DNA of 49,060 bases from Intrasporangium chromatireducens Q5-1. Lineage in GTDB: Bacteria; Actinomycetota; Actinomycetes; Actinomycetales; Dermatophilaceae. The notes below the pieces were generated by a model. It was not told the DNA's origin, made no database searches, and saw only the letters and a list, made by a program, of their open reading frames with translations. The translations under genes were made by a program, and so were the position numbers. The stretch is from assembly GCF_000576575.1 (NCBI RefSeq), contig NZ_AWQS01000009.1, positions 1-49,060 on the forward strand, read 5' to 3'. Shown one piece after another: positions 17,046-25,629 of the stretch (position 1 is the stretch's first letter; every line of letters begins with the position of its first letter).

Positions 17046-18637
17046 GCGCTCGCTCCACTTCTGGCGTCTTCCACGGTGACGTCGATCGATGCCTCGGAAT
17101 CCAACTTCGAGCTGAAGCCGGTCAGTCCGTCGTAGAGCGCCAACAACAGCGCCTCCTGGCCCTGCCAGGAACAACGGTGCGCCACCTCCGCGATGGTCTC
17201 GGGAGACGGGGGTTCCTCCCGGACTCGCTGGACCGCCGAGGCGAGCGCAGCGGCATCACCGGTGGCAAAGACCTGCCCGACATGCTCTGTCATAACGAAA
17301 TCCGCCATCATACGGGCATCCGAGACCACCAAAGGCAGGCCCGCGTGCAGGTACTCGAACAGCTTGTTCGGAAGCGCCTGATCGTGGTTCGGCGAGCCTC
17401 CGGGCAACGGATGCACCGCGATGTCGGCGCCGCTGAGGAAGGTCGCAATGTCGCCTTGGGCCACCGGTCCGGTGACGTGTACCCGGGCTTCTGCGCCCAA
17501 CGCCGCCGCCCTTTCGAGCAGCCCCGGTATCGAGGGATGTGGGTGAGGTACCGCGACGAGGGCGAGGTGCATGTCAGGCAGCAGTCCCATGGCATCGACG
17601 AGGGTCTCGAGCCCACGGGCCCGGCTGATTCCTCCGCTGTATACCAGCAGTGGGATCGCCGAATCGACCCCAACCACGTCCCTAATGGTGCGGCGGGCAG
17701 ACCGCGCCGCCGAGATGGGGACGTTGAGCACGACGGCGGGGCGGCGCGTGAGGCCAAAGCGAGCCTGCAGCTCATCCGCGATCGGATCCGAGACAGTGAT
17801 GACCCGGTCCACATGGCGGATCATGTCGGCCTCCTGCCGGACCACCATGGCGTGGCGACGAGGACTACCCTGCTCCCCCTCCGGAATACCGGCGAAGTTT
17901 TCACGCGCGTCGTACACGACGCAGCAAGGATGGCCCGCCGCGCGGCGACGCCGCGCGGCACGGACAGCGGTGCGCAGGACGAAGGGATGGTGGGCGTGGA
18001 TGACGTCCGGCTGCAACCGGTCGAGCACGGGAGCGAAAGCTTCGGCGTAGTCGCGGATCTCGGGGAGCACCCCATGGGCCGTTGCGAACAGCGTAGTTTC
18101 CCGTCGCCGCTGGTCAAACCGTCGCCACGACCGGACGACAACCTTGTCCAGCTTGTCCTGGGTCCGCCATCGCGACCTCATGCCCATGATCTCCGCCATG
18201 ACCGCAGCCCTGTGAATCTGGGTGATCGCCCACTTCGCGCCGAACACAACACCTTCAGCGGTCGGTGCGATTCCCCTGTGCAATCGAGCCGCTCGTGACT
18301 TGCTCCGTCGGAGGGTCTGCTGCCGCTCAGCCAGGCGAGTGAGATAGGACTCGGGCTCCTCGCGCGTGACCACAGGGATTCTTGTCTGCCGGAGGACAAG
18401 GGCCCTTCGGTTCGATGTGTCACGGTGGCGCGTCCCGACGGCCACCGGCACGACTCGAACCGCCCCCATCGTCTGCTCGCTCAGATCAGAACCTGTCGTC
18501 ACAGGTGAGAGAACGACAACGTCGTATCCTCCCCGGGCGAGCGTGGCCGCGAACTTCTTGGCCCGGGTGTCGCGATCAAGCGGCATGGGCCTGAAGAGGA
18601 CAACCCGCGGAGCGCGCTGCACGGGCGGGACAGTCAC
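17042..18637 (-). CDS. Glycosyltransferase family 4
   Basis: At 531 aa this is longer than usual because of a basic, helical insertion in the N-lobe (about residues 90-180). The N-lobe begins RVVLFRPMPLDRDTRAKK. It has DVIHAHHPFVLRTAVRAARR and VVYDARENFAG, the equivalents of the DVIHAHD and YDAHEW blocks of other GT4 enzymes here. The C-lobe has LLVYSGGISRARGLETLV and NKLFEYLHAGLPLVVSD. Its closest relative in the window is the first half of the double GT at 8843-11428 (RRPxVVLN, LVYSGG.S.ARG, HLALVAVPxP blocks shared). Both ends are translationally coupled: GTGA at 18634-18637 and GTGA at 17042-17045. Confidence 0.85.
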   Translation of the reverse strand: MTVPPVQRAPRVVLFRPMPLDRDTRAKKFAATLARGGYDVVVLSPVTTGSDLSEQTMGAVRVVPVAVGTRHRDTSNRRALVLRQTRIPVVTREEPESYLTRLAERQQTLRRSKSRAARLHRGIAPTAEGVVFGAKWAITQIHRAAVMAEIMGMRSRWRTQDKLDKVVVRSWRRFDQRRRETTLFATAHGVLPEIRDYAEAFAPVLDRLQPDVIHAHHPFVLRTAVRAARRRRAAGHPCCVVYDARENFAGIPEGEQGSPRRHAMVVRQEADMIRHVDRVITVSDPIADELQARFGLTRRPAVVLNVPISAARSARRTIRDVVGVDSAIPLLVYSGGISRARGLETLVDAMGLLPDMHLALVAVPHPHPSIPGLLERAAALGAEARVHVTGPVAQGDIATFLSGADIAVHPLPGGSPNHDQALPNKLFEYLHAGLPLVVSDARMMADFVMTEHVGQVFATGDAAALASAVQRVREEPPSPETIAEVAHRCSWQGQEALLLALYDGLTGFSSKLDSEASIDVTVEDARSGASA

Positions 18638-19632
18638 GACGACGGGGCCAGCACGATCGTCGTGCTGGACCGGGCGGACTCGAGGCAGGCCTCAGCTACC
18701 CGGACGGTACCTGAGCCCTGCTCCATGGTCACGATGTCAGCGTCCTTGCCGAGTACGGCGTCCCTGAAGTTCTCGTGCTCGACCCTGAGGGGCTCCGGTT
18801 TCGCGATCGCATATCGGATGACGTCACCCTCCGTGACCCCGCGGAACTGGGCGATGCCAGCCCAGGTCGTCGCGACGTTGCCGTTCGCGTAGTATGTCAG
18901 GTCTGCCGTGAGGGTGTCTGCGATGAGCGTGCCGCGTTCGCCCGTGATGATGGTGATGCGCTCCTTGAGAGGCGACAGCCAGTTGACGAGGTGGCTCGTG
19001 ACCGTCCCATTCGTCAATTGACCGACTACGGCGACCAGGTCTTCATACTGCCGTCCAGACTTGTGCGCGGTACGAGCGGACACCGAAGTGTAGTTCTGTT
19101 GGGTCACCCAAGCCGTCAGGTCGATGTCGTGTGTGCCTAGGTCCTTCACGACACCGACATCCGCGATCCGTGCCGGGAAGGGTCCCTGTCGTCGCGTCGC
19201 CACCTGGTAGACATCACCCAGTTCACCAGCCTCCAGCCGGGCGCGGGCCTGCTGCAGAGCAGGGTTGTAACGCTCGATGTGGCCCGTGGCACCGATCAAC
19301 CCGCGGTCGTCGAAGGCCTTGGCGAGGCGCTCGGCGGAGGCGGTGTCCTGAGCCAACGGCTTCTCAATCATGGCGTGGACACCCGCCTCTGCGAGAGCGA
19401 GCCCGATGGGTTCGTGGTGGATCGTTGGCACCGCCACCATGCAGTAGTCGATGCCGTGCTCGATCAGTTGCTCGATGCTCTCGTAGACCGGACGACCGCC
19501 AGCCACCTGGTGCACGTCACCCCCGGGGTCCGCCACCGCCACGAGGTCAACACCCTCAAGGGAGCCGAGCACGCGGGCATGGTGACGGCCCATCATGCCC
19601 AGTCCGATCAAACCAGCACGGAGGTTCGCCAT
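18634..19632 (-). CDS. Gfo/Idh/MocA oxidoreductase, WbpB/WlbA-like C3 dehydrogenase
   Basis: This 332-aa protein starts at ATG 19632, sharing a base with the aminotransferase stop (TGATG). The N-terminal Rossmann motif is GLIGLGMMGRHHARVL (residues 8-22), and Lys91 lies in the family motif IEKPLAQD. The C-terminal beta domain includes VKDLGTHDIDLTAW, carrying the conserved His. In the P. aeruginosa Wbp and Bordetella Wlb pathways the homologue oxidises C3 of UDP-GlcNAcA for the following transamination. Direct coupling to an aminotransferase and a hexapeptide acetyltransferase of the same pathway makes this assignment strong, though the substrate is not proven. Confidence 0.85.
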   Translation of the reverse strand: MANLRAGLIGLGMMGRHHARVLGSLEGVDLVAVADPGGDVHQVAGGRPVYESIEQLIEHGIDYCMVAVPTIHHEPIGLALAEAGVHAMIEKPLAQDTASAERLAKAFDDRGLIGATGHIERYNPALQQARARLEAGELGDVYQVATRRQGPFPARIADVGVVKDLGTHDIDLTAWVTQQNYTSVSARTAHKSGRQYEDLVAVVGQLTNGTVTSHLVNWLSPLKERITIITGERGTLIADTLTADLTYYANGNVATTWAGIAQFRGVTEGDVIRYAIAKPEPLRVEHENFRDAVLGKDADIVTMEQGSGTVRVAEACLESARSSTTIVLAPSS

Positions 19633-20726
19633 CAGGCACCCGCCTCGGCGAGCGCATTGACCGCCGTGACGATCCGTTCGAGGTCGTCCTGCGACAGGGA
19701 CGGATGGACCGGGAGCGAGAGGCACTCCCTGGCCGCCCGTTCGGTCTCCGGGAGCTCCGGGTGTGAGGCGCTGACGAAGGGCTTCAGGCGGTGATTCGGG
19801 ACGGGGTAGAACATGCCGGAGCCGATGTTGTACTCGTCGCGCAGTGCCTGTGCGAAGCCGTCGCGGTCCTCCGGCACGCGGACCGTGTACTGGTGGTACA
19901 CGTGTACAGCGCCCTCCCGGACGGGGGGTGTCGTTACACCCGTCAGGTTGGCGTCGAGGAATGCGGCATTTTCCTGACGACGCTTCGTCCACGCATCGAC
20001 CTTGGTCAGTTGCACGCGCCCGATCGCAGCGTGGATGTCCGTCATCCGGTTGTTTAGTCCGACAACCTCATTGTGGTACTGCTTCTCCATGCCCTGGTTG
20101 CGGTAGAGCCGGACGAGGCGCTCAACCTCGGCATTGGCGACAGAGACCATGCCGCCTTCGCCGGACGTCATGTTCTTCGTCGGGTAGAGCGAGAACATGG
20201 CGAAGGACCCGAAGGCACCGACGGGCTGGCCGTTGAGCGATGCCCCGTGCGCCTGAGCAGCATCCTCGAAGACCTGGAGATCATGTCTTGCTGCGATTTC
20301 CAGGAGACGGTCCACCTTTGCAGGGTGACCGTAGAGGTGAACCGGCATGATGCCGACGGTTCGCTCGGTGATCGCGGCCTCGACCGACTCAGGCGAGAGG
20401 CCGAAGTCATCGGCGTCGATGTCCGCGAAGACGGGCGCGGCCCCGGTCAGGGCGACCGAGTTGGCCGTCGCCGCGAAGGTGAATGAGGGGACGATCACCT
20501 CATCCCCTGCCTTCACACCGCTCGCAAGGAGACCGAGGTGCTGCCCGGACGTGCCGGAGTTGACCGCTACGCAGGCACGGCCGAGCTTGAAGTGGTCAGC
20601 GAACTCCTGCTCGAACGCCTTGACCTCCGGTCCTTGGGCGAGCATGCCGCTGCGGAGCACGCGATCGACTGCCTCCCGCTCCTCGTCCCCGATGATGGGC
20701 TTGGCGGGTGGGATGAAGTCGCTCAT
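19632..20726 (-). CDS. DegT/DnrJ/EryC1 aminotransferase, WbpE/WlbC-like
   Basis: This 364-aa PLP enzyme starts at ATG 20726, overlapping the acetyltransferase stop (ATGA). It shows NSGTSGQHLGLLA (phosphate-binding region, residues 56-68), Asp155 in VFEDAAQAHGA and the Schiff-base Lys184 in YPTKNMTSGEGG. It is the usual family length. In Wbp/Wlb pathways this enzyme transfers an amino group from glutamate to the 3-keto sugar, giving UDP-GlcNAc(3N)A. It lies between the acetyltransferase and the oxidoreductase genes that flank that step. Confidence 0.88.
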   Translation of the reverse strand: MSDFIPPAKPIIGDEEREAVDRVLRSGMLAQGPEVKAFEQEFADHFKLGRACVAVNSGTSGQHLGLLASGVKAGDEVIVPSFTFAATANSVALTGAAPVFADIDADDFGLSPESVEAAITERTVGIMPVHLYGHPAKVDRLLEIAARHDLQVFEDAAQAHGASLNGQPVGAFGSFAMFSLYPTKNMTSGEGGMVSVANAEVERLVRLYRNQGMEKQYHNEVVGLNNRMTDIHAAIGRVQLTKVDAWTKRRQENAAFLDANLTGVTTPPVREGAVHVYHQYTVRVPEDRDGFAQALRDEYNIGSGMFYPVPNHRLKPFVSASHPELPETERAARECLSLPVHPSLSQDDLERIVTAVNALAEAGA

Positions 20727-21322
20727 TGCTGGGGTGCCTCCGTCAGGACGTCCTGGTGTTCGATGTACTTCTCGCCAGTCTGCGGGCATGTCCAGATGTG
20801 GTCCTCAGACTGCACCAGTGGAACGCCCGCACGGCCAACCCACTTTATCCGACGAGCGGGAGCACCAGCGACGAGGGCGAAGTCCGCGACGTCCTTGGTC
20901 ACCACCGACCCTGCCGCCACAAGGGCCCACCGGCCGATGGTGACAGGCGCCACGCAGACAGCCCGCGCCCCGATTGAGGCCCCGTCCTTCACGGTCACAC
21001 CGACGGCCTCCCAGTCGTCCCCCCGCTTGAGCCGGCCGTCAGGATCCACGGAGCGCGGGAAGTGGTCGTTGGTGAAGACGACGGCCGGTCCGACGAAGAC
21101 GCCGTCACCGAGGATGGCCGGCTCGTATACCAAGGCGTAGTTCTGCAGCTTGCAGTTGTCTCCCATCTGCACGCCGGTGCCCACATAGGCGCCGCGCCCC
21201 ACGATGCAGTTCTTCCCCAGGACTGCACCCTCACGCACCTGAGCGAGGTGCCAGACGGACGTACCGTCCCCCAACACTGCTTCCTTCGAGACGTCGGCGC
21301 TCGGCTGGACTTTCGTTGCCAC
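20723..21322 (-). CDS. Hexapeptide-repeat N-acetyltransferase, WbpD/WlbB-like
   Basis: This 199-aa protein starts at GTG with AAGGAAG upstream and is the first gene of the long minus-strand operon. It is a left-handed beta-helix acyltransferase: repeated hexapeptides such as AVLGDGTSVWH, AVLGKNCIVGRGAYVGTG and AILGDGVFVGPAVVF, then TNDHFPRS and VGVTVKDGASIGARAVCV. The match in length and motif order to WbpD/WlbB, which acetylates the 3-amino group of UDP-GlcNAc(3N)A with acetyl-CoA, is good. The C-terminal WTCPQTGEKY segment is also typical of that group. Its product would be the substrate of the 2-epimerase. Confidence 0.87.
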   Translation of the reverse strand: MATKVQPSADVSKEAVLGDGTSVWHLAQVREGAVLGKNCIVGRGAYVGTGVQMGDNCKLQNYALVYEPAILGDGVFVGPAVVFTNDHFPRSVDPDGRLKRGDDWEAVGVTVKDGASIGARAVCVAPVTIGRWALVAAGSVVTKDVADFALVAGAPARRIKWVGRAGVPLVQSEDHIWTCPQTGEKYIEHQDVLTEAPQQ

Positions 21323-21467
21323 GCGGTCTTCCTTTCATCGACGGGCGCGCTCATCCTTACATCCGAACGCCCGGATCCTCGCATCGAGGGGGGCGATCTG
21401 GAATAGTGGCGCCGCCGCGGTGTCCTGCAGACCCCATCACCCGGCCAGACCCGTCCGAAGGAGCTCC
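21323..21467. promoter_or_regulatory. Divergent promoter region of the glycan operon
   Basis: These 145 bp separate the GTG of the minus-strand operon from the ATG of the plus-strand GT4 gene, so both promoters should lie here. Ribosome sites are clear: AAGGAAG before the minus gene and AAGGAG before the plus gene. On the minus strand TGTAAGGAT is a weak candidate for an extended -10. I see no convincing -35 box or operator, so positions within the region are not resolved. Confidence 0.45.
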
Positions 21468-22787
21468 ATGCCGGTGCCCGCTCGCCCGCTGCATGTCCTC
21501 TACGTCGCATGGGGCTTCCCCCCCGGGCGCACCGGAGGTGTCTACCGGGCACTGGCAACGGCCAACGCGTTCGCCTCAGCAGGGTTCGACGTCACGGTAC
21601 TCACCGCCGACCGCGACACCTTCGTACGCCACACCGGTGTGGACGAGTCCCTGGAGGAGCTCATCCACCCCAGGGCCGAGGTCGTGCGGGTGCCCTTCTC
21701 GTGGCCCTACCCGGTGGAGGACCGCACGGAATGGAGCATGGCTCGTCGGCTCGCTCCACGCTTGTGGTGGCACGCCAGAGTGCTTCTCGACCAGGTCCCC
21801 TTCCCGGAGCCTGTCTACGGGCCGTGGCGCCGACAGCTCGAAGGATCTGCCCTCGATGTCCATGCTCGACGACCGGTCGACCTCGTGGTGGCCACTGCTA
21901 ACCCTCACGTTGACTTCACAGCCGCCAGAGTCCTGCACCGCCGTCACGCGGTGCCCTACGTCCTCGACTATCGCGACGCGTGGCTGCTGGACGTCTTCAC
22001 GGGAGAGCAGGTGCATGCCGACCGGTCCCGTCAGGCACGGGCGGAGGCCGAATTCGTGAAGCATGCGCATGAGGTGTGGTTCGTCAACGAGCCGATACGA
22101 GCCTGGCACGCCGCGCGCTACCCAGAGGCGGCTGCACGGATGCACGTCGTGGCCAACGGATTCGACCCTGAACTCGCGCCGATCCCTCGTATCGACAACT
22201 CGTCCACGGAGCCCCTGAGGTTCGGGTACGTCGGCACCGTGAGTCGCAAGGTTCCGCTGGAGCGGTTCGCAGAGGCCTGGTCACTTGCCCGCCAGCAATC
22301 GGCAGCGCTGCGTGACGCGACCGCAGAGTTCTGGGGCTATCTCGGCTTCCACTCGCTGTCCGACCCCGGCATCGAGCGCGTCTTCAGCCGCCATACCCAG
22401 GATGGGGTCACCTACATGGGACCGCTACGGAGGGCCGACGTTCGTGCGACGTATGAGCGCTTCGATGCCCTACTCCTCATCTTGGGATCTGGGCGTTATG
22501 TCACATCAGGCAAGGTTTACGAATATCTGGCGAGCGGCCTTCCGATCGTGTCCGTCCATGCGCCGGATAACGCTGCGAGTGACGTCATGCGAGGCTATCC
22601 GCTGTGGTTCCCCACGAACACGCTCGAGGCCGAAGCGGTGGCACAGGCGCTCCAGGCCGCGGGCCGTGCAGCCTTGGAGTCAAAGGCGGATGTCCGACGT
22701 GCGGCCGCCCGGTTCGGTCGGTCGTTCGAGCGGGGCCACCAACTGTCCCCACGAATCGAAGCTCTCGCGGCATCACTGCGTGTCTGA
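21468..22787 (+). CDS. Glycosyltransferase family 4
   Basis: This 439-aa enzyme starts at ATG 21468, six bases after AAGGAG. An in-frame ATG 48 nt upstream lacks a site. The N-lobe is HVLYVAWGFPPGRTGGVYRA, followed by LVVATANPHVDFTAAR and YVLDYRDAWLLDV. The C-lobe has RFGYVGTVSRKVPLE, FWGYLGFHS and SGKVYEYLASGLPIVSVHAP. It is a paralogue of the GT encoded at 7486-8790, so the two ends of the operon carry related enzymes. It is the only plus-strand gene between 1 and 30437. Its last 15 bp overlap the 3-prime end of the convergent GT gene. Confidence 0.85.
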   Translation: MPVPARPLHVLYVAWGFPPGRTGGVYRALATANAFASAGFDVTVLTADRDTFVRHTGVDESLEELIHPRAEVVRVPFSWPYPVEDRTEWSMARRLAPRLWWHARVLLDQVPFPEPVYGPWRRQLEGSALDVHARRPVDLVVATANPHVDFTAARVLHRRHAVPYVLDYRDAWLLDVFTGEQVHADRSRQARAEAEFVKHAHEVWFVNEPIRAWHAARYPEAAARMHVVANGFDPELAPIPRIDNSSTEPLRFGYVGTVSRKVPLERFAEAWSLARQQSAALRDATAEFWGYLGFHSLSDPGIERVFSRHTQDGVTYMGPLRRADVRATYERFDALLLILGSGRYVTSGKVYEYLASGLPIVSVHAPDNAASDVMRGYPLWFPTNTLEAEAVAQALQAAGRAALESKADVRRAAARFGRSFERGHQLSPRIEALAASLRV

Positions 22788-23885
22788 GTCGGCTCCCCTC
22801 GCAGCGGCGAGGCGCGCCACGGATCGGGCCATGCTTCGGTAGTCCTCGGCCCAAGCATCCGCTTCGGCACGGAACACCGCCGTCCGTGCCGCCAACTCAG
22901 CGAGGCGCTCGGGGTGCGCGGCCCAATCCAGGAGCACACGAGCGGTCGCAGGCGCCGCCTCCGGTCCCGAGGGGATGACCTCCCCGATGCCGTAGCGTTC
23001 CACGAAGGCGCGCTGTCGTGGAAGGTCCGTGACCACGACGGGAAGCCCCGAGGCGACATATTCGTACAGCTTGGTCGGGAGCGCGTCGCGAAAGGCCCTG
23101 GTGTCGTCGAGCAGCACCAGACCGCACGCGGCGCCGGCAACGAGGGCCCACGACTGACGCGGCTCGTGGCGGCCGTGGAAACGGACTCGGCGGGCGAGCG
23201 TGCCCTGGCCCAGTCGTTCCTGCAGGCGTGCCGCATCGACTGGTGAAACCGGCCCCACGACATCCAGCTCCCAGCCATCCGTCCTCTCGATCGCGTCCAA
23301 CATGGTCCACAGTCCGCGCGAGCCCCTGACGTCTCCGACGTACACCGCACGGAACGGCCGGGAGACAGCGGTGGGCGCAGGCAGCAGCTCGAGGAGTGGC
23401 AGGTTGCGCAGCACGATCCGGCTCCGAGCCTCCCGTGGCGGGACATGCTCATCGGCGACGACGACAAGATCCGCACGCCGGGTGACCGCAGTGGCGAGTC
23501 GTGCGAGTCGTTGTCCGAGGCGCCCCCGCCACCCCACGGCCCAGGCCCTGTCCCCCAGTAGCGCCGCGTAGTCCTCGTGGACGTCTGCCACGACGGCAGT
23601 CCGCCGTATGCGTGAGATAACGAACGCTGCAAGAAAGGAGTCTGGATCGAGGGCCAGGAGAACACGTCCACGAGCCCGCATGGCCAACCGAATGGCCACG
23701 AGGGCGCGTGCGCCGATCCCTGGCCTTCGGGTTGTCCGTGTCACGACGTCCGGGGGGCCACTGTCCTTCGATCCGAGACCCCACACCTCGACGCGAAGCC
23801 CTTCGTCGAGCAGAGCCGCACAGATCCGGTGGATCCGCGCATCGCTGACGTCGTGGCCACTCGTGACGATGCTGATGTCCACCAC
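22773..23885 (-). CDS. Glycosyltransferase family 4-like protein
   Basis: This is a 370-aa protein. The N-lobe begins DISIVTSGHDVSDARIHRIC and contains VVADVHEDYAALLG. The C-lobe shows FRAVYVGDVRGSRGLWTML, RVRFHGRHE and the donor-site block PTKLYEYVASGLPVVVTDLP. It is short for GT4, with a compact linker. It starts GTG GTG, so either codon could be used. It lies 29 bp past the ABC transporter ATPase gene and is likely co-transcribed with it. Its end overlaps the convergent GT4 coding end by 15 bp with no terminator between. Confidence 0.8.
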   Translation of the reverse strand: MVDISIVTSGHDVSDARIHRICAALLDEGLRVEVWGLGSKDSGPPDVVTRTTRRPGIGARALVAIRLAMRARGRVLLALDPDSFLAAFVISRIRRTAVVADVHEDYAALLGDRAWAVGWRGRLGQRLARLATAVTRRADLVVVADEHVPPREARSRIVLRNLPLLELLPAPTAVSRPFRAVYVGDVRGSRGLWTMLDAIERTDGWELDVVGPVSPVDAARLQERLGQGTLARRVRFHGRHEPRQSWALVAGAACGLVLLDDTRAFRDALPTKLYEYVASGLPVVVTDLPRQRAFVERYGIGEVIPSGPEAAPATARVLLDWAAHPERLAELAARTAVFRAEADAWAEDYRSMARSVARLAAARGADSDTQ

Positions 23886-23914
23886 GGCGCACCCTCAGCT
23901 TCGACCGGATTTGT

Positions 23915-24709
23915 TCACAGGTCGTCGAGCGTCATGGCTGAGGGACCCACGTTGACGAATTTCTGATACGCCTCGATGACTTCCTCTGGCTCCCCGTGCA
24001 TCATCAGTCGCCCCTTGTGAAGCCAGATGCACTCGTTGCACAGTTCTTTGATCGAGCCGAGCGAGTGACTCACCAAGAACATGGCGCGGGCCTGGCGCCG
24101 GAGTTCATCCATCTTCTCGGCAGCCTTGGTCTTGAATGTCGCGTCGCCCGCGGACAGCGCCTCGTCGATCATGAGGATGTCGGGATTCATGTTGACGGCC
24201 ACAGAGAAGGCGAGTCGGCTGTACATGCCGGACGAATAGGTACGCATGGGCGCATCGATGAACTCCTCAAGCCCCGCGAACTCCGTCACCAGGTCCGTTC
24301 GCGCTTCGACCTCTTTGCGGGACAGTCCGCTGGCGAGGCCACCCAGGATGATGTTTTCCCGGCCGCTGAGGTTGTTGTTGAACCCGACCCCGAGCGCCAG
24401 CAGCGGGGTGATACGGCCACGTACCTCGATGCGGCCCTTCGTCGGCGGCAGAATCCCTGCGAGTGCGCGCATGAGGGTGGATTTGCCGGCACCATTGTTG
24501 CCGATGATTCCCAGCGAGGTGCCCTCGCCCACCTCGAAGGACACATCGTCGACCGCGTGGATCTCTCGAACGGCTCGCTCGCCCCGTCCGAAGCGGACAA
24601 GAGCGTTCTTGAAGGTTGGGACGCGCTCCATCGTCGTCCGGTAGGTGATCGAGAGATTCTGCACCTTGACGGCTGGTGGGCTCTCAGAAAATGCGGACAG
24701 CGAAATCAC
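23915..24709 (-). CDS. wzt: Polysaccharide ABC exporter, ATP-binding protein (Wzt/TagH-like)
   Basis: This 264-aa ATPase has the Walker A GNNGAGKST (residues 70-78), signature TYSSGM (158-163), Walker B ILMIDE (178-183) and the switch His215 in FLVSHS. The N-terminal extension with YRTTMERVPTFKNAL is typical of polysaccharide and teichoic acid exporters. It ends soon after the ATPase core (EEVIEAYQKFVNVG) and lacks the C-terminal glycan-binding domain of Wzt proteins from O8/O9a systems. The start is uncertain: GTG 24709 (GAGGGAG close upstream) overlaps the permease gene by 26 bp; GTG 24664 is a shorter option. Confidence 0.9.
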   Translation of the reverse strand: MISLSAFSESPPAVKVQNLSITYRTTMERVPTFKNALVRFGRGERAVREIHAVDDVSFEVGEGTSLGIIGNNGAGKSTLMRALAGILPPTKGRIEVRGRITPLLALGVGFNNNLSGRENIILGGLASGLSRKEVEARTDLVTEFAGLEEFIDAPMRTYSSGMYSRLAFSVAVNMNPDILMIDEALSAGDATFKTKAAEKMDELRRQARAMFLVSHSLGSIKELCNECIWLHKGRLMMHGEPEEVIEAYQKFVNVGPSAMTLDDL

Positions 24710-25562
24710 GCTCCCTCGAGATGAAGAACAACGAGCCGATGACGAGTGCTGCGACGGACCACCCACTGGCGAAGAGCCACAGTCGGAGGCTCGGCACTGT
24801 CCCGCTGACGAGGGCCTCGGTGTAGCCACCCAGCAGGGAGAAGAGGGGGTTGATCTCTCCAAGACTGCGCAGTTCCTTCGGCATCTTGTCGATGGTGATC
24901 AGGACAGGCGACACATAGAGCCAGATGCGGTTCAGGTAGGGCAGAAAGCTCGTGGCGTCGCGGAAGTAGACCTGGATCGTGGCGAAGAAGGCCGCAATAC
25001 CCAGGCTGAAGATCACGAGCAGGAACAGGAAAGCGAGCGCACTGAGCGTCCCCAAGTTCCAGGGGTTGCCGGCAAGCACGTGGAAGAGGAGATAGACGGG
25101 CACCGTCGGCAGGAACCGGAAAAAGGCGGTCCGGACCGCGGCGAACGGCATGAGGAGCCGGGGAAACGATGTATTGAGCAGGAGCTTTCCACCGCCCACG
25201 ATCGACTGGGCGCCCGACATCATCGAGTTGGAGACGAAGTAGAAGGCGAAGAGGCCCCCGGTCAGGTGCGAGAAGTATCCCCATCCCTGTGGTTTGCCCG
25301 AAAGCACAGACACGAGGAGGTAGTAGACCCCCGCCAGGAGCAATGGATTGAGGACCATCCATACCTGGCCGAAGACCGTGAGGGTGTTCTCCGAGCGCAG
25401 CGCCGCTTTCGAACTCTCACTCGCGAACTCGCGTCGCCGCCAGAGTTCCCTGATGTAGGGCCCGAGGTTCGGGATGCCGGCCCTGTGCGGCTCGTAGATG
25501 TGCACCGGGGGGGTGAAGTCCTGGCGGGAGCCGCCAAGGGCCACCGGGCTTTCGGAGCTCAT
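24684..25562 (-). CDS. wzm: Polysaccharide ABC exporter, permease (Wzm/TagG-like)
   Basis: This 292-aa ABC-2-type membrane protein has about six hydrophobic spans (for example LLLAGVYYLLVSVL, GLFAFYFVSNSMM, FLFLLVIFSLGIAAFFATI and LRLWLFASGWSVAALVIGSLFF). A cytoplasmic N-terminal segment has LWRRREFASE before the first span, a layout typical of Wzm/TagG. The late loop NPLFSLLGGYTEAL is also a family feature. ATG 25562 has AAAGG nearby, and open frame further upstream is shadow. With the ATPase encoded just downstream it should form the exporter that moves a completed lipid-linked glycan across the membrane. Confidence 0.92.
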   Translation of the reverse strand: MSSESPVALGGSRQDFTPPVHIYEPHRAGIPNLGPYIRELWRRREFASESSKAALRSENTLTVFGQVWMVLNPLLLAGVYYLLVSVLSGKPQGWGYFSHLTGGLFAFYFVSNSMMSGAQSIVGGGKLLLNTSFPRLLMPFAAVRTAFFRFLPTVPVYLLFHVLAGNPWNLGTLSALAFLFLLVIFSLGIAAFFATIQVYFRDATSFLPYLNRIWLYVSPVLITIDKMPKELRSLGEINPLFSLLGGYTEALVSGTVPSLRLWLFASGWSVAALVIGSLFFISRERDFAVRIF

Positions 25563-25629
25563 GTTTCTGCCTTTCCAACGTATCGCCGGGTCGCGACGAC
25601 GGGCCGAGTGTAGTCGACACCTCGGAGAC

